Source of the DNA: an uncultured Aquimarina sp.
GTDB taxonomy: Bacteria; Bacteroidota; Bacteroidia; Flavobacteriales; Flavobacteriaceae
DNA length: 64,000 nucleotides
Assembly: GCA_947500545.1 (NCBI GenBank)
Contig: CANMSO010000002.1
Location: 617,423-681,422 of the forward strand
Direction: 5' to 3'
A program made the position numbers and the translations under genes. Positions 47,701 to 55,528 of the stretch are shown here, piece by piece; positions within the stretch are counted from its first letter, which is position 1, and every line of letters begins with the position of its first letter. The notes below the pieces were generated by a model. The model was not told where the DNA came from. It saw nothing but the letters and a program-made list of their open reading frames with translations, and did not search any database.

Positions 47701-47987
47701 TGAAGTGCATTTTTATTGTAATGGGCTAATAGATTTTTAGATATTTTATTGTAACAACTAGTTACTTTTTCCCAAGATTCAGTTTTTTCGTATAAATAAA
47801 TTGCCTTTTTAAATAATATTATCGACTCTTTGTAGCTATTATTTTTTAATAGTGAATCTGCTTTTTTATAGTAGCGAGATGCTAGTATTGTATCATTTTG
47901 GGTTTGGGAATGTACTTTAGAACACGTAAGAATTGCTGCTAGTAAAACAAACGTTTTCAGCGAAAAATAAAAATTAGTTGGTTTCAT
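44739..47987 (-). CDS. Exported TPR-CHAT protein with C-terminal membrane anchor
   Basis: 1082 residues. Signal peptide ending KVHSQ, then at least ten tetratricopeptide repeats (about 30-500: KALQQCKKALSIRSKTL, YDKALKYYKKALAIH, YNKALEYYEKSLATRS). A helical linker leads to a CHAT domain (about 745-1035), a caspase-like fold with the catalytic His in NILHLAMHGEVDN and Cys in LTVLSACETGSGKIAKGEG. One membrane helix (LYWIIGFIILGILLLSLLLY) and a short basic tail end the protein, so the domains lie in the periplasm. A protease fed by TPR-bound partners is inferred; no type III-E CRISPR or gasdermin gene is near. It is flanked by copies of the neighbouring methyltransferase's 3' end. Confidence 0.88.
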   Translation of the reverse strand: MKPTNFYFSLKTFVLLAAILTCSKVHSQTQNDTILASRYYKKADSLLKNNSYKESIILFKKAIYLYEKTESWEKVTSCYNKISKNLLAHYNKNALHNAQKALEISTKYLEKNNREEANAYDNIGKYHTFVTSDYEKALQQCKKALSIRSKTLSENDKDFIKSYSNLGFVYLYQKNYNASLDHFKKALEIGIHIYGENHINITEHYTDISRVYITIDEHEKFRYYTEKTLNIRIQSLEKDHSHIGYAYANLGVSYHLEKYYDKALKYYKKALAIHIKNYGKYTIDVARSYNNLGLICRQTGNYDKALQYQKKALSIFNRLIGKNRNLTADTYNNIAVILEHKEKYDEALEYYEKSLSIYKKNDPEVEMVYLNMGDVFYAKKEYNKALEYYEKSLATRSTKKKIANANVKIGRVYISKKQYNKALAFLRKVLNSRTSVDSNYTSNLILIGNIFEKKKEYSKALSYYNKAIDANKRTNTKTKITDHGKFDEFLNLNFLLTTYNSIGKTLNNKYQEDKDIKDLISSQANNKHADSLIDKMRQMVDSYTDKIEFAKKSQEMYNLAIKTSLLMYKESKEDQFLEEAFYYSEKNKSNILKELLNESKIKNVSGLSPQLIELEKDLKTNRAFYQSKITKEQFKPETDTSKILKYESKIFDITRRQDSIKAVIQKKHPKYYQLKHQNKVISVTELQQKLDKRTTVLEFFTTDSITYAFTISKNNIDINTLQTPRLAQKIKQLHDAITSTNLIKYKKSAHILYNELIAPIANKFKGDHLIIIPDGPLWTLNFELLLTQNDTSDNAKKLSYFLKDYAISYANSAHLLFTPFKKKQRSKIKEECLAFSFSDSTTIANTSTMRLATFRDIVDDLPGTREEIRAISNIIDGQYYFGSQATERNFKKTASQYNILHLAMHGEVDNENPKNSKLYFTQSKDSIEDNILYSHELFALDIPAELTVLSACETGSGKIAKGEGIMSLGNAFQYAGTKSLLLTSWKISDKTTPKLMSYFYTNLKNGMTKSKALQQAKLKYLNTSDTFYSDPLYWGGFYLVGDTTPIPFSNNNTLYWIIGFIILGILLLSLLLYKRKLNRISQ

Positions 47988-48123
47988 AAAATGTATTAGT
48001 TCGTAATATATAATAGCACTGTGTGTTTATATAAATATGAAATTGCAAAGAAAATAAAAATATTTTCTTGTACGGAAATGATGTAAAAATCTGATGAAAT
48101 ACTAATAACTAAACAAAATTGAA

Positions 48124-48891
48124 CTATGACTTATAACAAACTGGTAGTATTTCACCAGGTGCAAGACAATATTTTATAACTTCTTCTTTTGATAATTCTT
48201 GGGTGTAATCTACCTCGTCTACTTTGAAACCGATAGATCTTAATTTCTTAAAATAATCCTTTCCGTAGACTCTTACATGATCGTATTGGCCAAATATTTT
48301 GGCACGTGTCTTAGGGTCAGTAATACTATCATCTTCAAACGTTATATCTCGATTCAAGTCCTGTGGGATTTGTAAAATTGCCATTCCGCCAGGTTTTAAA
48401 ACTCTAAAAATCTCACGCATAGCAGTAGTGTCATCTGGAATATGTTCTAAGACATGATTGCAAAAAATAACATCATATTGATCATCCTCAAAAGGAAGAT
48501 TGCAAATATCGGCTTTTACGTCTGCGAGCGGAGAATTAAGGTCAGTAGTGGTGTAATCAAGATATTTCAGTTTTCGGAACCTTTTGTAAAATGCTTGTTC
48601 GGGGGCAAAATGGAGCATTTTTGCTGGAGTGATAAAAAAACCGGTTTCATTTTTAAGATATAACCAAAGTAATCGATGCCGTTCTAATGATAATGTAGAA
48701 GGAGAAAGAACGTTGTCCCTTTGTTTTCCATATCCATAAGGTAAAAATTTAGAAAAACTTTTTCCATCTATAGGATCAGTATATGTACTTCCTCTTAAAA
48801 ACAATGCAATAATAGGTCTCGCCAAATAACTTAACCTAATCAAGAGCGGTCTTGGAATACTATTTAATATAAATTTAAAGAGTTTTTTCAT
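48124..48891 (-). CDS. SAM-dependent methyltransferase (class I, type 11)
   Basis: 255 residues. The fold is recognisable by MLHFAPEQAFYKRFRKLKYLDYTTTDLNSPLADVKADICNLPFEDDQYDVIFCNHVLEHIPDD followed by AMREIFRVLKPGGMAILQIPQD, the usual motifs II-IV of type 11 methyltransferases; the glycine-rich motif I is replaced by LHFAPE. The C-terminus KYCLAPGEILPVCYKS recurs in the remnant at 44689. The N-terminus has a hydrophobic stretch (PLLIRLSYLARPIIALFLRG) that may associate with membranes. The stop-start of the next upstream gene overlaps by 4 bp (ATGA), so it is cotranscribed with the GxxExxY gene. Substrate unknown. Confidence 0.85.
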   Translation of the reverse strand: MKKLFKFILNSIPRPLLIRLSYLARPIIALFLRGSTYTDPIDGKSFSKFLPYGYGKQRDNVLSPSTLSLERHRLLWLYLKNETGFFITPAKMLHFAPEQAFYKRFRKLKYLDYTTTDLNSPLADVKADICNLPFEDDQYDVIFCNHVLEHIPDDTTAMREIFRVLKPGGMAILQIPQDLNRDITFEDDSITDPKTRAKIFGQYDHVRVYGKDYFKKLRSIGFKVDEVDYTQELSKEEVIKYCLAPGEILPVCYKS

Positions 48892-49268
48892 AAATCTAAA
48901 AGAGAAGTGTTTTCCAATCTTTTTATCATTACATCCGTACTATGAAAATTAATCAAAATACCATAGGGATACCCTCCAAGTTTCATATAATTCAATGTTT
49001 GATCGCTATGAAAATCAGAAAGGGATTCTGCTGCTCTTAAATCGATTATCATTTTATCTTCTAGTATTAAGTCAATTATATGACTTCCCTCTATTTTTAT
49101 TTCCTTGTACACTATAGGTAGAGCAACTTCCTTTCTTACTTTAAAATTACTTTTTTTTAATTCATAATAAAGACATTCTCGATAAGCAGATATTGAAAGA
49201 CCAGGACCCAAAACATCATGTACCCTATAAGCAGATCCTATGATAAGTTTAGCTAATCTAGCGCTCAT
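48888..49268 (-). CDS. GxxExxY-family protein with altered active-site residues
   Basis: 126 residues, full family length. The alignment with GxxExxY proteins is clear (IIGSAYRVHDVLGPGLSISAYRECLYYELKKSNFKVRKEVALPIVYKE), but the name-giving motif G-x-x-E-x-x-Y reads G-L-S-I-S-A-Y, with Ile for Glu, and the PD-(D/E)xK-like core IDLILEDKMIIDLRAAESL has D-x-R in place of the usual E-x-K. It ends GILINFHSTDVMIKRLEN. The fold is probably kept without nuclease activity. It overlaps the methyltransferase start by 4 bp. Confidence 0.85.
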   Translation of the reverse strand: MSARLAKLIIGSAYRVHDVLGPGLSISAYRECLYYELKKSNFKVRKEVALPIVYKEIKIEGSHIIDLILEDKMIIDLRAAESLSDFHSDQTLNYMKLGGYPYGILINFHSTDVMIKRLENTSLLDL

Positions 49269-49310
49269 AAAATCTCTGCTTTATAATTCATAATAAAAAG
49301 TAGTAAAGAC

Positions 49311-50129
49311 TTATACAGTTAGTACCTCTTGTCTGAATGCATCTTCCTCATCAGATTCAATACCTAATGCTTGGTAAATGTATTTAAAAGTAGAAAGAAT
49401 CTCTGGTTTGCCATCAACGATAGCTACATCATGCTCAAAATGGGCACTAGGTTTTCCGTCTGCAGTCAAAATTGTCCACCCATCTCTTAATTGTTTAATA
49501 CGATGAGTACCCATATTGGTCATGGGTTCTATCGCGACAACCATACCTTCTATAAACTTTTTACCTCTACCACGACGTCCATAATTTGGCATCTCTGGGT
49601 CTTCATGCATTTTACGGCCTAATCCATGACCTACCAATTCTCTAACAACTCCATAACCCGCTTCTTCAGTAAATTTTTGTATAGCATAGCCTACATCACC
49701 TACACGATTTCCTACTTTTAGTTGTTCGATACCAACATATAATGATTCCTTGGTAACACGAAGTAATCGCTCTACTTCTTCAGGTATTTCTCCTACCGGA
49801 AAAGTATAGGCGTGGTCACCATAAAAATCATTTTTGATAGCACCGCAATCAATAGATATGATATCTCCTTCCTGAAGAGGTGTGTTATTTGGAATGCCAT
49901 GAACAACTTGGGCATTAGGACTCATACATAATGTATTAGGAAAATCATATAATCCCAAAAAACCTGGTATAGCACCTTGTTCTCTAATGAATTCTTCGGC
50001 GAGTTTATCTAATTGAAGGGTGGTAACTCCTGGTTTAACCTCTGAAGCTAGCATTCCTAATGTTTTAGAAACTACTAATGCGCTTTCTCGCATTAATTCT
50101 ATTTCTTCACGTGTTTTGGTAATAATCAT
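49311..50129 (-). CDS. map: Methionine aminopeptidase, type I
   Basis: Removes the initiator Met from new proteins; two metal ions. I set the start at ATG 50129 (MIITKTREEIELMRESALVVSKTLGML), the family N-terminus; the frame runs open to 50258 but that part overlaps the thioredoxin gene and the promoter at 50151-50158. The 272 residues contain the metal ligands in ISIDCGAIKNDFYGDHAYTF (Asp, Asp), GHGLGRKMHEDPEMPNYG (His), VVAIEPMTNMG (Glu) and SAHFEHDVAIVDG (Glu). Complete. Confidence 0.95.
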   Translation of the reverse strand: MIITKTREEIELMRESALVVSKTLGMLASEVKPGVTTLQLDKLAEEFIREQGAIPGFLGLYDFPNTLCMSPNAQVVHGIPNNTPLQEGDIISIDCGAIKNDFYGDHAYTFPVGEIPEEVERLLRVTKESLYVGIEQLKVGNRVGDVGYAIQKFTEEAGYGVVRELVGHGLGRKMHEDPEMPNYGRRGRGKKFIEGMVVAIEPMTNMGTHRIKQLRDGWTILTADGKPSAHFEHDVAIVDGKPEILSTFKYIYQALGIESDEEDAFRQEVLTV

Positions 50130-50150
50130 AATATTCCTAATTAAGGCAGG

Positions 50151-50158
50151 CAAATTTA
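50151..50158 (-). promoter_or_regulatory. -7 promoter element of map
   Basis: Minus strand TAAATTTG matches TAnnTTTG and lies 22 bp upstream of the chosen map ATG, supporting that start over the longer frame. Confidence 0.5.
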
Positions 50159-50181
50159 CGAAGAATAATAAGATTCCATCA

Positions 50182-50769
50182 TTAATCTTCGTAGGAATGT
50201 TTGTATGCTTGCCTGGAAACAATTGCAAGTATATCTTTTTCAAGACTTTCTCTGGCATACTCTACATAACGTCCAATTTCCTTTCCTTCTTTATAAAATA
50301 TAAAAGTTGGTACACGAAGGATATTTAAATCTTTTTCGTAACCTTCTGGAGTATCTTTTGCCCTGGTAACAGTTATTAATTCCAGATTTTGATAATCAAA
50401 TTCTGCATTATCCAGAATTTTGTAAAACGTAGGAGTTTCTCTTTTACTGTCGCTACACCAAGTGCCCATAAATGCTTTAATAGTTACCTGTTTTAGATAT
50501 GGGGATATTTTTTCGGTTGTTTCGATATCCACAGTGTAATTTTCGTAATTAGAATTGAACCAACTCCCAAAAGGTTCTTGTTTTAAGGCGTTCCTGTCTT
50601 GCTTCCCAACCAAAATACTAGGTTTTGACTGCTTCATAGTTGCTGTCGAAGCTTGTTTGTCAGCATTTTTTAACGTTTCAAGAACAGGATTATCTTCATT
50701 TGCAATTTGTGAAGAACTTCCACAAGAAAGTAACAGAATCGAAATGATTAAAAGAAGTATTTTTTTCAT
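50182..50769 (-). CDS. Thioredoxin-fold lipoprotein with a single active-site cysteine
   Basis: 195 residues. Lipoprotein signal MKKILLLIISILLLSC (Cys 16). The thioredoxin domain covers about 70-190 and includes KAFMGTWCSDSKRETPTFYKILDNAEF; the usual W-C-x-x-C is W-C-S-D-S, leaving one Cys, so a normal dithiol exchange is not possible. The conserved cis-Pro region is LRVPTFIFYKEGKEIGRYVEY. The family is common in Flavobacteriia; a monothiol redox, peroxide or binding role is inferred. It lies upstream of map on the same strand. Confidence 0.8.
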   Translation of the reverse strand: MKKILLLIISILLLSCGSSSQIANEDNPVLETLKNADKQASTATMKQSKPSILVGKQDRNALKQEPFGSWFNSNYENYTVDIETTEKISPYLKQVTIKAFMGTWCSDSKRETPTFYKILDNAEFDYQNLELITVTRAKDTPEGYEKDLNILRVPTFIFYKEGKEIGRYVEYARESLEKDILAIVSRQAYKHSYED

Positions 50770-50861
50770 TTAATTATCAATTAATTTTACACTAAAATAC
50801 CATAATAGGACTACGATTAGAATACTTTAATGGTAGTTTAACAAAACTACCTTCTATCTGT

Positions 50862-52385
50862 CTATTTGTGCTTTACCAATGAATGTTGTGTCATTGCATC
50901 TGGTTTGTTAACCCCAATAAGTTCTAGAATAGTTGGTGCAATATCACCAAGAACACCGTCATTTACTTCAATTTGGTCCTTATCGATCAAAATAAAAGGT
51001 ACAGGATTTGTAGTGTGCGCGGTATTCGGTGAACCATCTGGATTAATCATGGTTTCACAATTTCCATGATCTGCAATTAGTAGTGTAGCGTAACCGTTTT
51101 CCAAGCCGGTGGTTACAACGTCTTTTACGCATTTGTCTACTGCTTCGCAGGCTTGTATTGCTGCTTCCATAACTCCAGTATGTCCAACCATATCTCCATT
51201 CGCAAAGTTAAGGCAAACAAAATCTACATCGCCGTTTTGTAATTCTGGAACCAAAGCATCTCTTAGTTCATAAGCACTCATCTCGGGTTTAAGATCGTAT
51301 GTTGCAACTTTTGGAGAGTTTCTTAGGATTCTTGATTCTCCTTCAAAAGGCTCTTCTTGCCCGCCCGAAAAGAAAAAAGTTACATGTGGGTATTTTTCTG
51401 TCTCAGCAATACGAATTTGTTTTTTTCCTGCTTTTGATAATATTTCCCCAAGGGTTTCAGTTATATTTTCCTTATCATAAACTACATTAATACCCTTAAA
51501 AGTATCATCATAATTAGTCATCGTTACATAATACAAAGGAAGCTTATGCGTATTGTATTCATGCATATCATTCTGTGATAGCATCTCTGTTAATTCTCTA
51601 CCACGGTCTGTTCTGAAATTAAAGAAAATTACAACATCATTATCTTTTATGGTGGCAATTGGAGCCCCATTTTCTTCAATTAGAATTGGTTTAATAAATT
51701 CATCAGTAACATTACTGTCATAACTGGATTGAATACTTTTTAAAGCATCGTCTGAAGATTCACCGATTCCGTTTACTACAAGGTCATAGGCTAGTTTTAC
51801 ACGCTCCCATCTTTTATCTCGATCCATTGCATAATATCTTCCAATAACTGAGGCCAGTTTACCAGTAGTCTTGGACATATGTTCTTGTATATTTTGAATA
51901 TGTCCCTTACCAGATTTGGGATCTACATCTCGACCATCTGTAAATGCATGAAGAAAAACATTCTTTAAGTCATAAGAATTAGCAGCATCCAGAAGTCCTT
52001 TGATGTGATTGATATGTGAGTGAACTCCACCATCGCTAACTAATCCAAGTAGATGAATATCTTTATTATTTTCTTTGGCATAACGAAAAGCATCAATCAG
52101 GGTAGATTCATCCTTCAGCGTGTTTTTATTAACGGCCATATTTATTTTGGCTAAATCCTGATATACAACCCGACCTGCGCCCAGATTCATGTGTCCTACT
52201 TCACTGTTTCCCATTTGCCCATCTGGTAAGCCTACATGAAGACCATCTGTACGTAGAGAAGCATTGGGGTATTTATTATATAAGTTGTCAATAAATGGAG
52301 TTTTGGCGTGATCAATTGCCGATACTTTGGGATCCGGAGAAGTTCCCCATCCATCTAAAATCATCAAGATTACTTTCTTGTTCAT
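50862..52385 (-). CDS. gpmI: 2,3-bisphosphoglycerate-independent phosphoglycerate mutase
   Basis: Converts 3- to 2-phosphoglycerate in glycolysis using two Mn2+. 507 residues. MILDGWGTSPDP holds the first metal Asp; the phospho-Ser is in GQMGNSEVGHMNLGAGRVVYQDL; the phosphotransferase insert has HLLGLVSDGGVHSHINH and AFTDGRDVDPKSGKGH; metal site residues recur in FVCLNFANGDMVGHTG and LIADHGNCE. No dPGM gene is nearby. The best match to the Bacteroidota promoter consensus in the window lies upstream. Confidence 0.96.
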   Translation of the reverse strand: MNKKVILMILDGWGTSPDPKVSAIDHAKTPFIDNLYNKYPNASLRTDGLHVGLPDGQMGNSEVGHMNLGAGRVVYQDLAKINMAVNKNTLKDESTLIDAFRYAKENNKDIHLLGLVSDGGVHSHINHIKGLLDAANSYDLKNVFLHAFTDGRDVDPKSGKGHIQNIQEHMSKTTGKLASVIGRYYAMDRDKRWERVKLAYDLVVNGIGESSDDALKSIQSSYDSNVTDEFIKPILIEENGAPIATIKDNDVVIFFNFRTDRGRELTEMLSQNDMHEYNTHKLPLYYVTMTNYDDTFKGINVVYDKENITETLGEILSKAGKKQIRIAETEKYPHVTFFFSGGQEEPFEGESRILRNSPKVATYDLKPEMSAYELRDALVPELQNGDVDFVCLNFANGDMVGHTGVMEAAIQACEAVDKCVKDVVTTGLENGYATLLIADHGNCETMINPDGSPNTAHTTNPVPFILIDKDQIEVNDGVLGDIAPTILELIGVNKPDAMTQHSLVKHK

Positions 52386-52456
52386 AATACGCTCAAAATT
52401 AAGGTTTTTGGTTGGTTGATTTTTGAATTGAATAACTCAAAAAAATATACAAGACG

Positions 52457-52487
52457 CAAATTTACAACTTCAAAGATAAGCATACAA
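52457..52487 (-). promoter_or_regulatory. Promoter of gpmI, full consensus match
   Basis: On the minus strand: TTG, 20 bp, TAAATTTG. This fits the Bacteroidota consensus TTG-N17-23-TAnnTTTG exactly. The start point would be near 52452, giving a leader of about 65 nt. Confidence 0.7.
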
Positions 52488-52885
52488 AAAGCTTAGGTTA
52501 TTACTTGGTGAAATATTTCTTTTTTTAATGCTGCAGATACTGTGTTTTTTACGAAACTATTAACGAATTTGTATATATATATATAGGGTTAAAAGTAGGT
52601 TATTCTTTGAATTAGCATGTTTTTTATAATAAAAATGTAATTCCTTCGTGCTATGGTATTTTATTTTCTAATTGATGACATGAATTTGATATTTGAAGTT
52701 TTATAATTGATTCAATGACAAGCGAGTGTTGTTTGTTATGAATGAGATAGTTATAATCAAGTATTATCAAAATATTTTGTTAGATAAAGGTTAAACTTCT
52801 GTTATTTAGTTTTACATCTGTAACAAAAAAGAAGGTTGTATGGTCTTATAGATATAAGTCAATCAAATTTAAAATCGAATTTATT
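52488..52885. other. Intergenic region between gpmI and the ankyrin gene
   Basis: About 400 bp, AT-rich, between divergent genes. It contains a (TA)n tract near 52572-52585. I see no frame, RNA gene or strong hairpin, and no exact -7 element for the ankyrin gene (TACATCTG near 52812 is the closest, one mismatch). Confidence 0.5.
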
Positions 52886-53266
52886 ATGAAAAAAACTGTT
52901 TTAGCCACTTTAGTGGTAATGTTTGTTGCATCTATGAGCTTTGCAACTACTGTAGAAATGACTACTGATAGTCATAATTATGACCTTACGACCAATTCGG
53001 TAAATCCATTTTGTATGGCTATCGTAAAAGGGGATTTAGACACCGTTAAAAAAATGATAGAATTTGGAAGTGATGTTAATCAAAAATCTGAAGGGATGAC
53101 ACCACTAATGTACGCTGCTCGTTATAATAGAGTAGATATTATTAAAGTATTAGTAAAAAAAGGTGCAAATATTAAAACTAGAGATAGTAAAGGTTATAAT
53201 GCAATGAAATTTGCAAAATTATCCAATGCTACCGACGCTATTGCTCTTTTAGAAGAATTATCATAG
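52886..53266 (+). CDS. Small exported ankyrin-repeat protein
   Basis: 126 residues with signal peptide MKKTVLATLVVMFVASMSFA. Two full ankyrin repeats and flanking halves follow: FCMAIVKGDLDTVKKMIEFGSDVNQKSEGMTPLMYAARYNRVDIIKVLVKKGANIKTRDSKGYNAMKFAKL. Ankyrin repeats bind proteins; here they would act in the periplasm. No partner is evident next door. Its gene is followed by a strong bidirectional terminator shared with the convergent M48 peptidase gene. Confidence 0.85.
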   Translation: MKKTVLATLVVMFVASMSFATTVEMTTDSHNYDLTTNSVNPFCMAIVKGDLDTVKKMIEFGSDVNQKSEGMTPLMYAARYNRVDIIKVLVKKGANIKTRDSKGYNAMKFAKLSNATDAIALLEELS

Positions 53267-53285
53267 TAAATTATATTATGTAAGT

Positions 53286-53321
53286 AAAAAACCTGTTTTC
53301 TAATCAGAAAACAGGTTTTTT
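53286..53321. terminator. Bidirectional terminator between the ankyrin and M48 genes
   Basis: A perfect 16-bp stem (AAAAAACCTGTTTTCT and its complement) with loop AATC, A run on one side and T run on the other, 19 bp after one stop and 3 bp after the other. Confidence 0.92.
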
Positions 53322-53324
53322 TTG

Positions 53325-54089
53325 TTATTTGCTATATTCTCTAATAGCTTCTCTTATTTTTTCTATACGATTATCTGGATCTGGATGGCTACTTTGAAAC
53401 TCAGGTATCCGATTTGGTCCTGCTGCTGCCTTTAGAATTTTCATTACACCTATCATCTCTTCAGGTTTGTACCCTGCGTTTATCATAAACAACACACCTA
53501 ATTTATCACTTTCTAGTTCGTCACCACGTCCATTACCCAACAGTATGTTTTTTCCAATCCCATTTACAATTCCGCCAGCATCTGCTCCAACTGATGCTCC
53601 TGTAGATATTGTTTTCCAGAACTCGTGTTCTGCTATTCTTTCGGCAGAATGCCTTCCAAGAACATGGCCAATTTCATGTCCTAGTACTCCTGCAACTTGA
53701 TCTTCATTTTCTAATTTAGATAGTAAGGCATAAGTAATAAATATTTGTCCACCGGGCAATGCAAAGGCATTAATTGTGTTAGGATCTGCCAACAAATGAA
53801 ATTCATATCTATATGGTGTTTCTTTTGCCATACTTGAATTTACAAGTTTGTTACCAACCATATCAATATAGCTCTGTAGTTTTTGATCTGGGTATAGACC
53901 TCCATGTTGTTGCGCCATTTCGGGGGCACTCTGTAGCCCTATTGCGATTTCCTGATCGCTTGTCATATTAATATTTTGTACTCTGTCTGTATAAGGATTC
54001 AAAGTATTATTGTTGCATTTTTTGATAAAAGCGAATGCAACAATCGCCAGACCTATCAATATTCGGATTTTTAAGCCACCACGTCTCAT
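53325..54089 (-). CDS. M48-family zinc metallopeptidase
   Basis: 254 residues. An N-terminal hydrophobic segment (IRILIGLAIVAFAFIKKC) acts as signal or anchor. The M48 core has INAFALPGGQIFITYALLSKLENEDQVAGVLGHEIGHVLGRHSAE, with the zinc motif H-E-x-x-H near residue 139, and the third ligand in DELESDKLGVLFMINAGYKPEEM. SSHPDPDNRIEKI near the end is typical of BepA/LoiP-like members, which look after outer-membrane proteins. Monocistronic. Confidence 0.9.
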   Translation of the reverse strand: MRRGGLKIRILIGLAIVAFAFIKKCNNNTLNPYTDRVQNINMTSDQEIAIGLQSAPEMAQQHGGLYPDQKLQSYIDMVGNKLVNSSMAKETPYRYEFHLLADPNTINAFALPGGQIFITYALLSKLENEDQVAGVLGHEIGHVLGRHSAERIAEHEFWKTISTGASVGADAGGIVNGIGKNILLGNGRGDELESDKLGVLFMINAGYKPEEMIGVMKILKAAAGPNRIPEFQSSHPDPDNRIEKIREAIREYSK

Positions 54090-54244
54090 TAGAATCTAAT
54101 TTGATTAAAACTTAAAGTTAATAAATATAAAAGTTGCTTACTAATAAAATGTAAAAAACACTTTTTAGTAAGCAACTACTAGAGGTATCGTTCTTAACTA
54201 TTGAACGTGATAAGTGCTAACTAGCATAGTTGAGTTTGCATAGT

Positions 54245-54712
54245 TTAGCGATAAAATAGCTGTGTATAATAATATCTGCCGTTTTCATCTTTCAATGCGG
54301 CTATACCTATATGAGTGAAGTTTCCTTCTATATTGGCTTTGTGACCACTACTATTAAGCCATGAAGTCATTACCGATTGAGCAGAGTTTTGTCCAGAGGC
54401 TACATTTTCTGCAGAACTTCGGGCATTTTCTTCTTCACCTAACTTGTTACTTCTTGAGCCAAAATTATAATGGCTAATACGACCTTGACGGATCATATAT
54501 TTTGAATGATCAATAGCTAGTTGCTCTGCAGTGTCATTAGTTTGTAAAGAGGATAATCCGATACTTTGTCTATGCGCATTTACAAGATTTAATATTTCAT
54601 CTGTAACCGTAACTTCATTAGGAATATCAGGGATGTCTTCATCTTCAGAGCAAGAAAATGCGCTAAATAATACAATAAAGGCGAAGCAATAATTAATTAA
54701 TCTACTTTTCAT
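54245..54712 (-). CDS. CAP-domain (SCP/PR-1) lipoprotein
   Basis: 155 residues. Lipoprotein signal ending FSAFSC (Cys 21), followed by SEDEDIPD; an acidic block at +2 to +6 resembles the surface-export signal of Bacteroidota lipoproteins, so surface exposure is likely. The CAP domain follows: ILNLVNAHRQSIGLSSLQTND, AIDHSKYMIRQGRISHYNFGSR, SAENVASGQNSAQSVMTSWLNSSGHKANIEG and YYYTQLFYR. These are the four CAP signatures, with His-Glu-His positions kept. Enzymatic role not known. Confidence 0.88.
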   Translation of the reverse strand: MKSRLINYCFAFIVLFSAFSCSEDEDIPDIPNEVTVTDEILNLVNAHRQSIGLSSLQTNDTAEQLAIDHSKYMIRQGRISHYNFGSRSNKLGEEENARSSAENVASGQNSAQSVMTSWLNSSGHKANIEGNFTHIGIAALKDENGRYYYTQLFYR

Positions 54713-54765
54713 TTGTTTGGGGTGTTTAAATAGATAACTAAAATAGTATAATTTTAGTATTTAGT

Positions 54766-55491
54766 CTACAATAATTTAGGATTGATATCAGATATATTTT
54801 CTTTAACATATTGATTTATAAATTCTTTAGTGAAGAATTTACTGCCAAGTAGATTGGCATTTTGCAATTCTAAATTAATGTCCAGTTTTTGGTATGCCTT
54901 TAACATAGGAACAGAAAGAGGAGCATATGAGTAATGCCAAGGTTCGTATTTAAACCCTTTTCTGTCAACTACATCGGTATATACCAAATAGAATCCAAAA
55001 GAGTTTGCATGCTCGTCCATCCATTCTTTGAACTTACAGAATGGCCCATTACCTTCAAAGTTTTCCTCTAAAAGGAGTCCTTTGGGCTGTGTAGCATTAC
55101 CATCTACAATATCTAGGTCGGTACCCCAATGATGTCTCGAGGTTCCGGGAATCGTGGAGTATTCTATAATTTTATGAATAGCTTCAATAGGAGAGAGGCC
55201 TTCTGAAGTGAATTTTTTGTATTTACGTTCCCAGATTCGATTCTGATGTGCATAATTTCTGTAGCTGGATACTACTTTTATTTCAAACCCATTTTTTGAA
55301 GCAGCCGTTTTCATTTTTTTAAAGGCTTCATGCGCTTCTTTTCTGAGTTTATACCCCTCGCCAAAAAACGAGGGATCACTTTTTCCCATTAAATCTTCTT
55401 TAGAAAATTTAGACTGTATAAGATTAAAGGACGATAAAAACAGTCCTATAATACCCAGAGAATTAATTTTTATAAAATCGCGTCTTAGCAT
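54766..55491 (-). CDS. M15 D-alanyl-D-alanine carboxypeptidase (VanY/LdcB type), Tat-like signal
   Basis: 241 residues. N-terminus MLRRDFIKINSLGIIGLFLSSF has the twin-arginine pattern R-R-D-F-I-K, so Tat export is probable. Peptidase M15B motifs: VVSSYRNYAHQNRIWERKY, PGTSRHHWGTDLDIVDG (zinc His and Asp) and FKYEPWHYSYAP (catalytic Glu, E-x-x-W-H zinc His). It trims peptidoglycan stem peptides. It is close to CAP and M48 genes in a run of envelope enzymes, each with its own gap of 50 bp or more. Confidence 0.9.
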   Translation of the reverse strand: MLRRDFIKINSLGIIGLFLSSFNLIQSKFSKEDLMGKSDPSFFGEGYKLRKEAHEAFKKMKTAASKNGFEIKVVSSYRNYAHQNRIWERKYKKFTSEGLSPIEAIHKIIEYSTIPGTSRHHWGTDLDIVDGNATQPKGLLLEENFEGNGPFCKFKEWMDEHANSFGFYLVYTDVVDRKGFKYEPWHYSYAPLSVPMLKAYQKLDINLELQNANLLGSKFFTKEFINQYVKENISDINPKLL

Positions 55492-55528
55492 AGTTACTAA
55501 GTTAGTATCTTAAAATGGATTTTATAGG

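Noticed and set aside
50130..50258. 43-residue N-terminal extension of methionine aminopeptidase.
   Set aside because: It overlaps the upstream gene's end and the -7 element at 50151-50158, and the family starts at MIITKTREEIELM.
52572..52585. A (TA)n tract as a possible phase-variable repeat.
   Set aside because: It is short, over 300 bp from the nearest downstream start and 190 bp from the gpmI start, and outside the consensus gpmI promoter; nothing shows that its length would matter.
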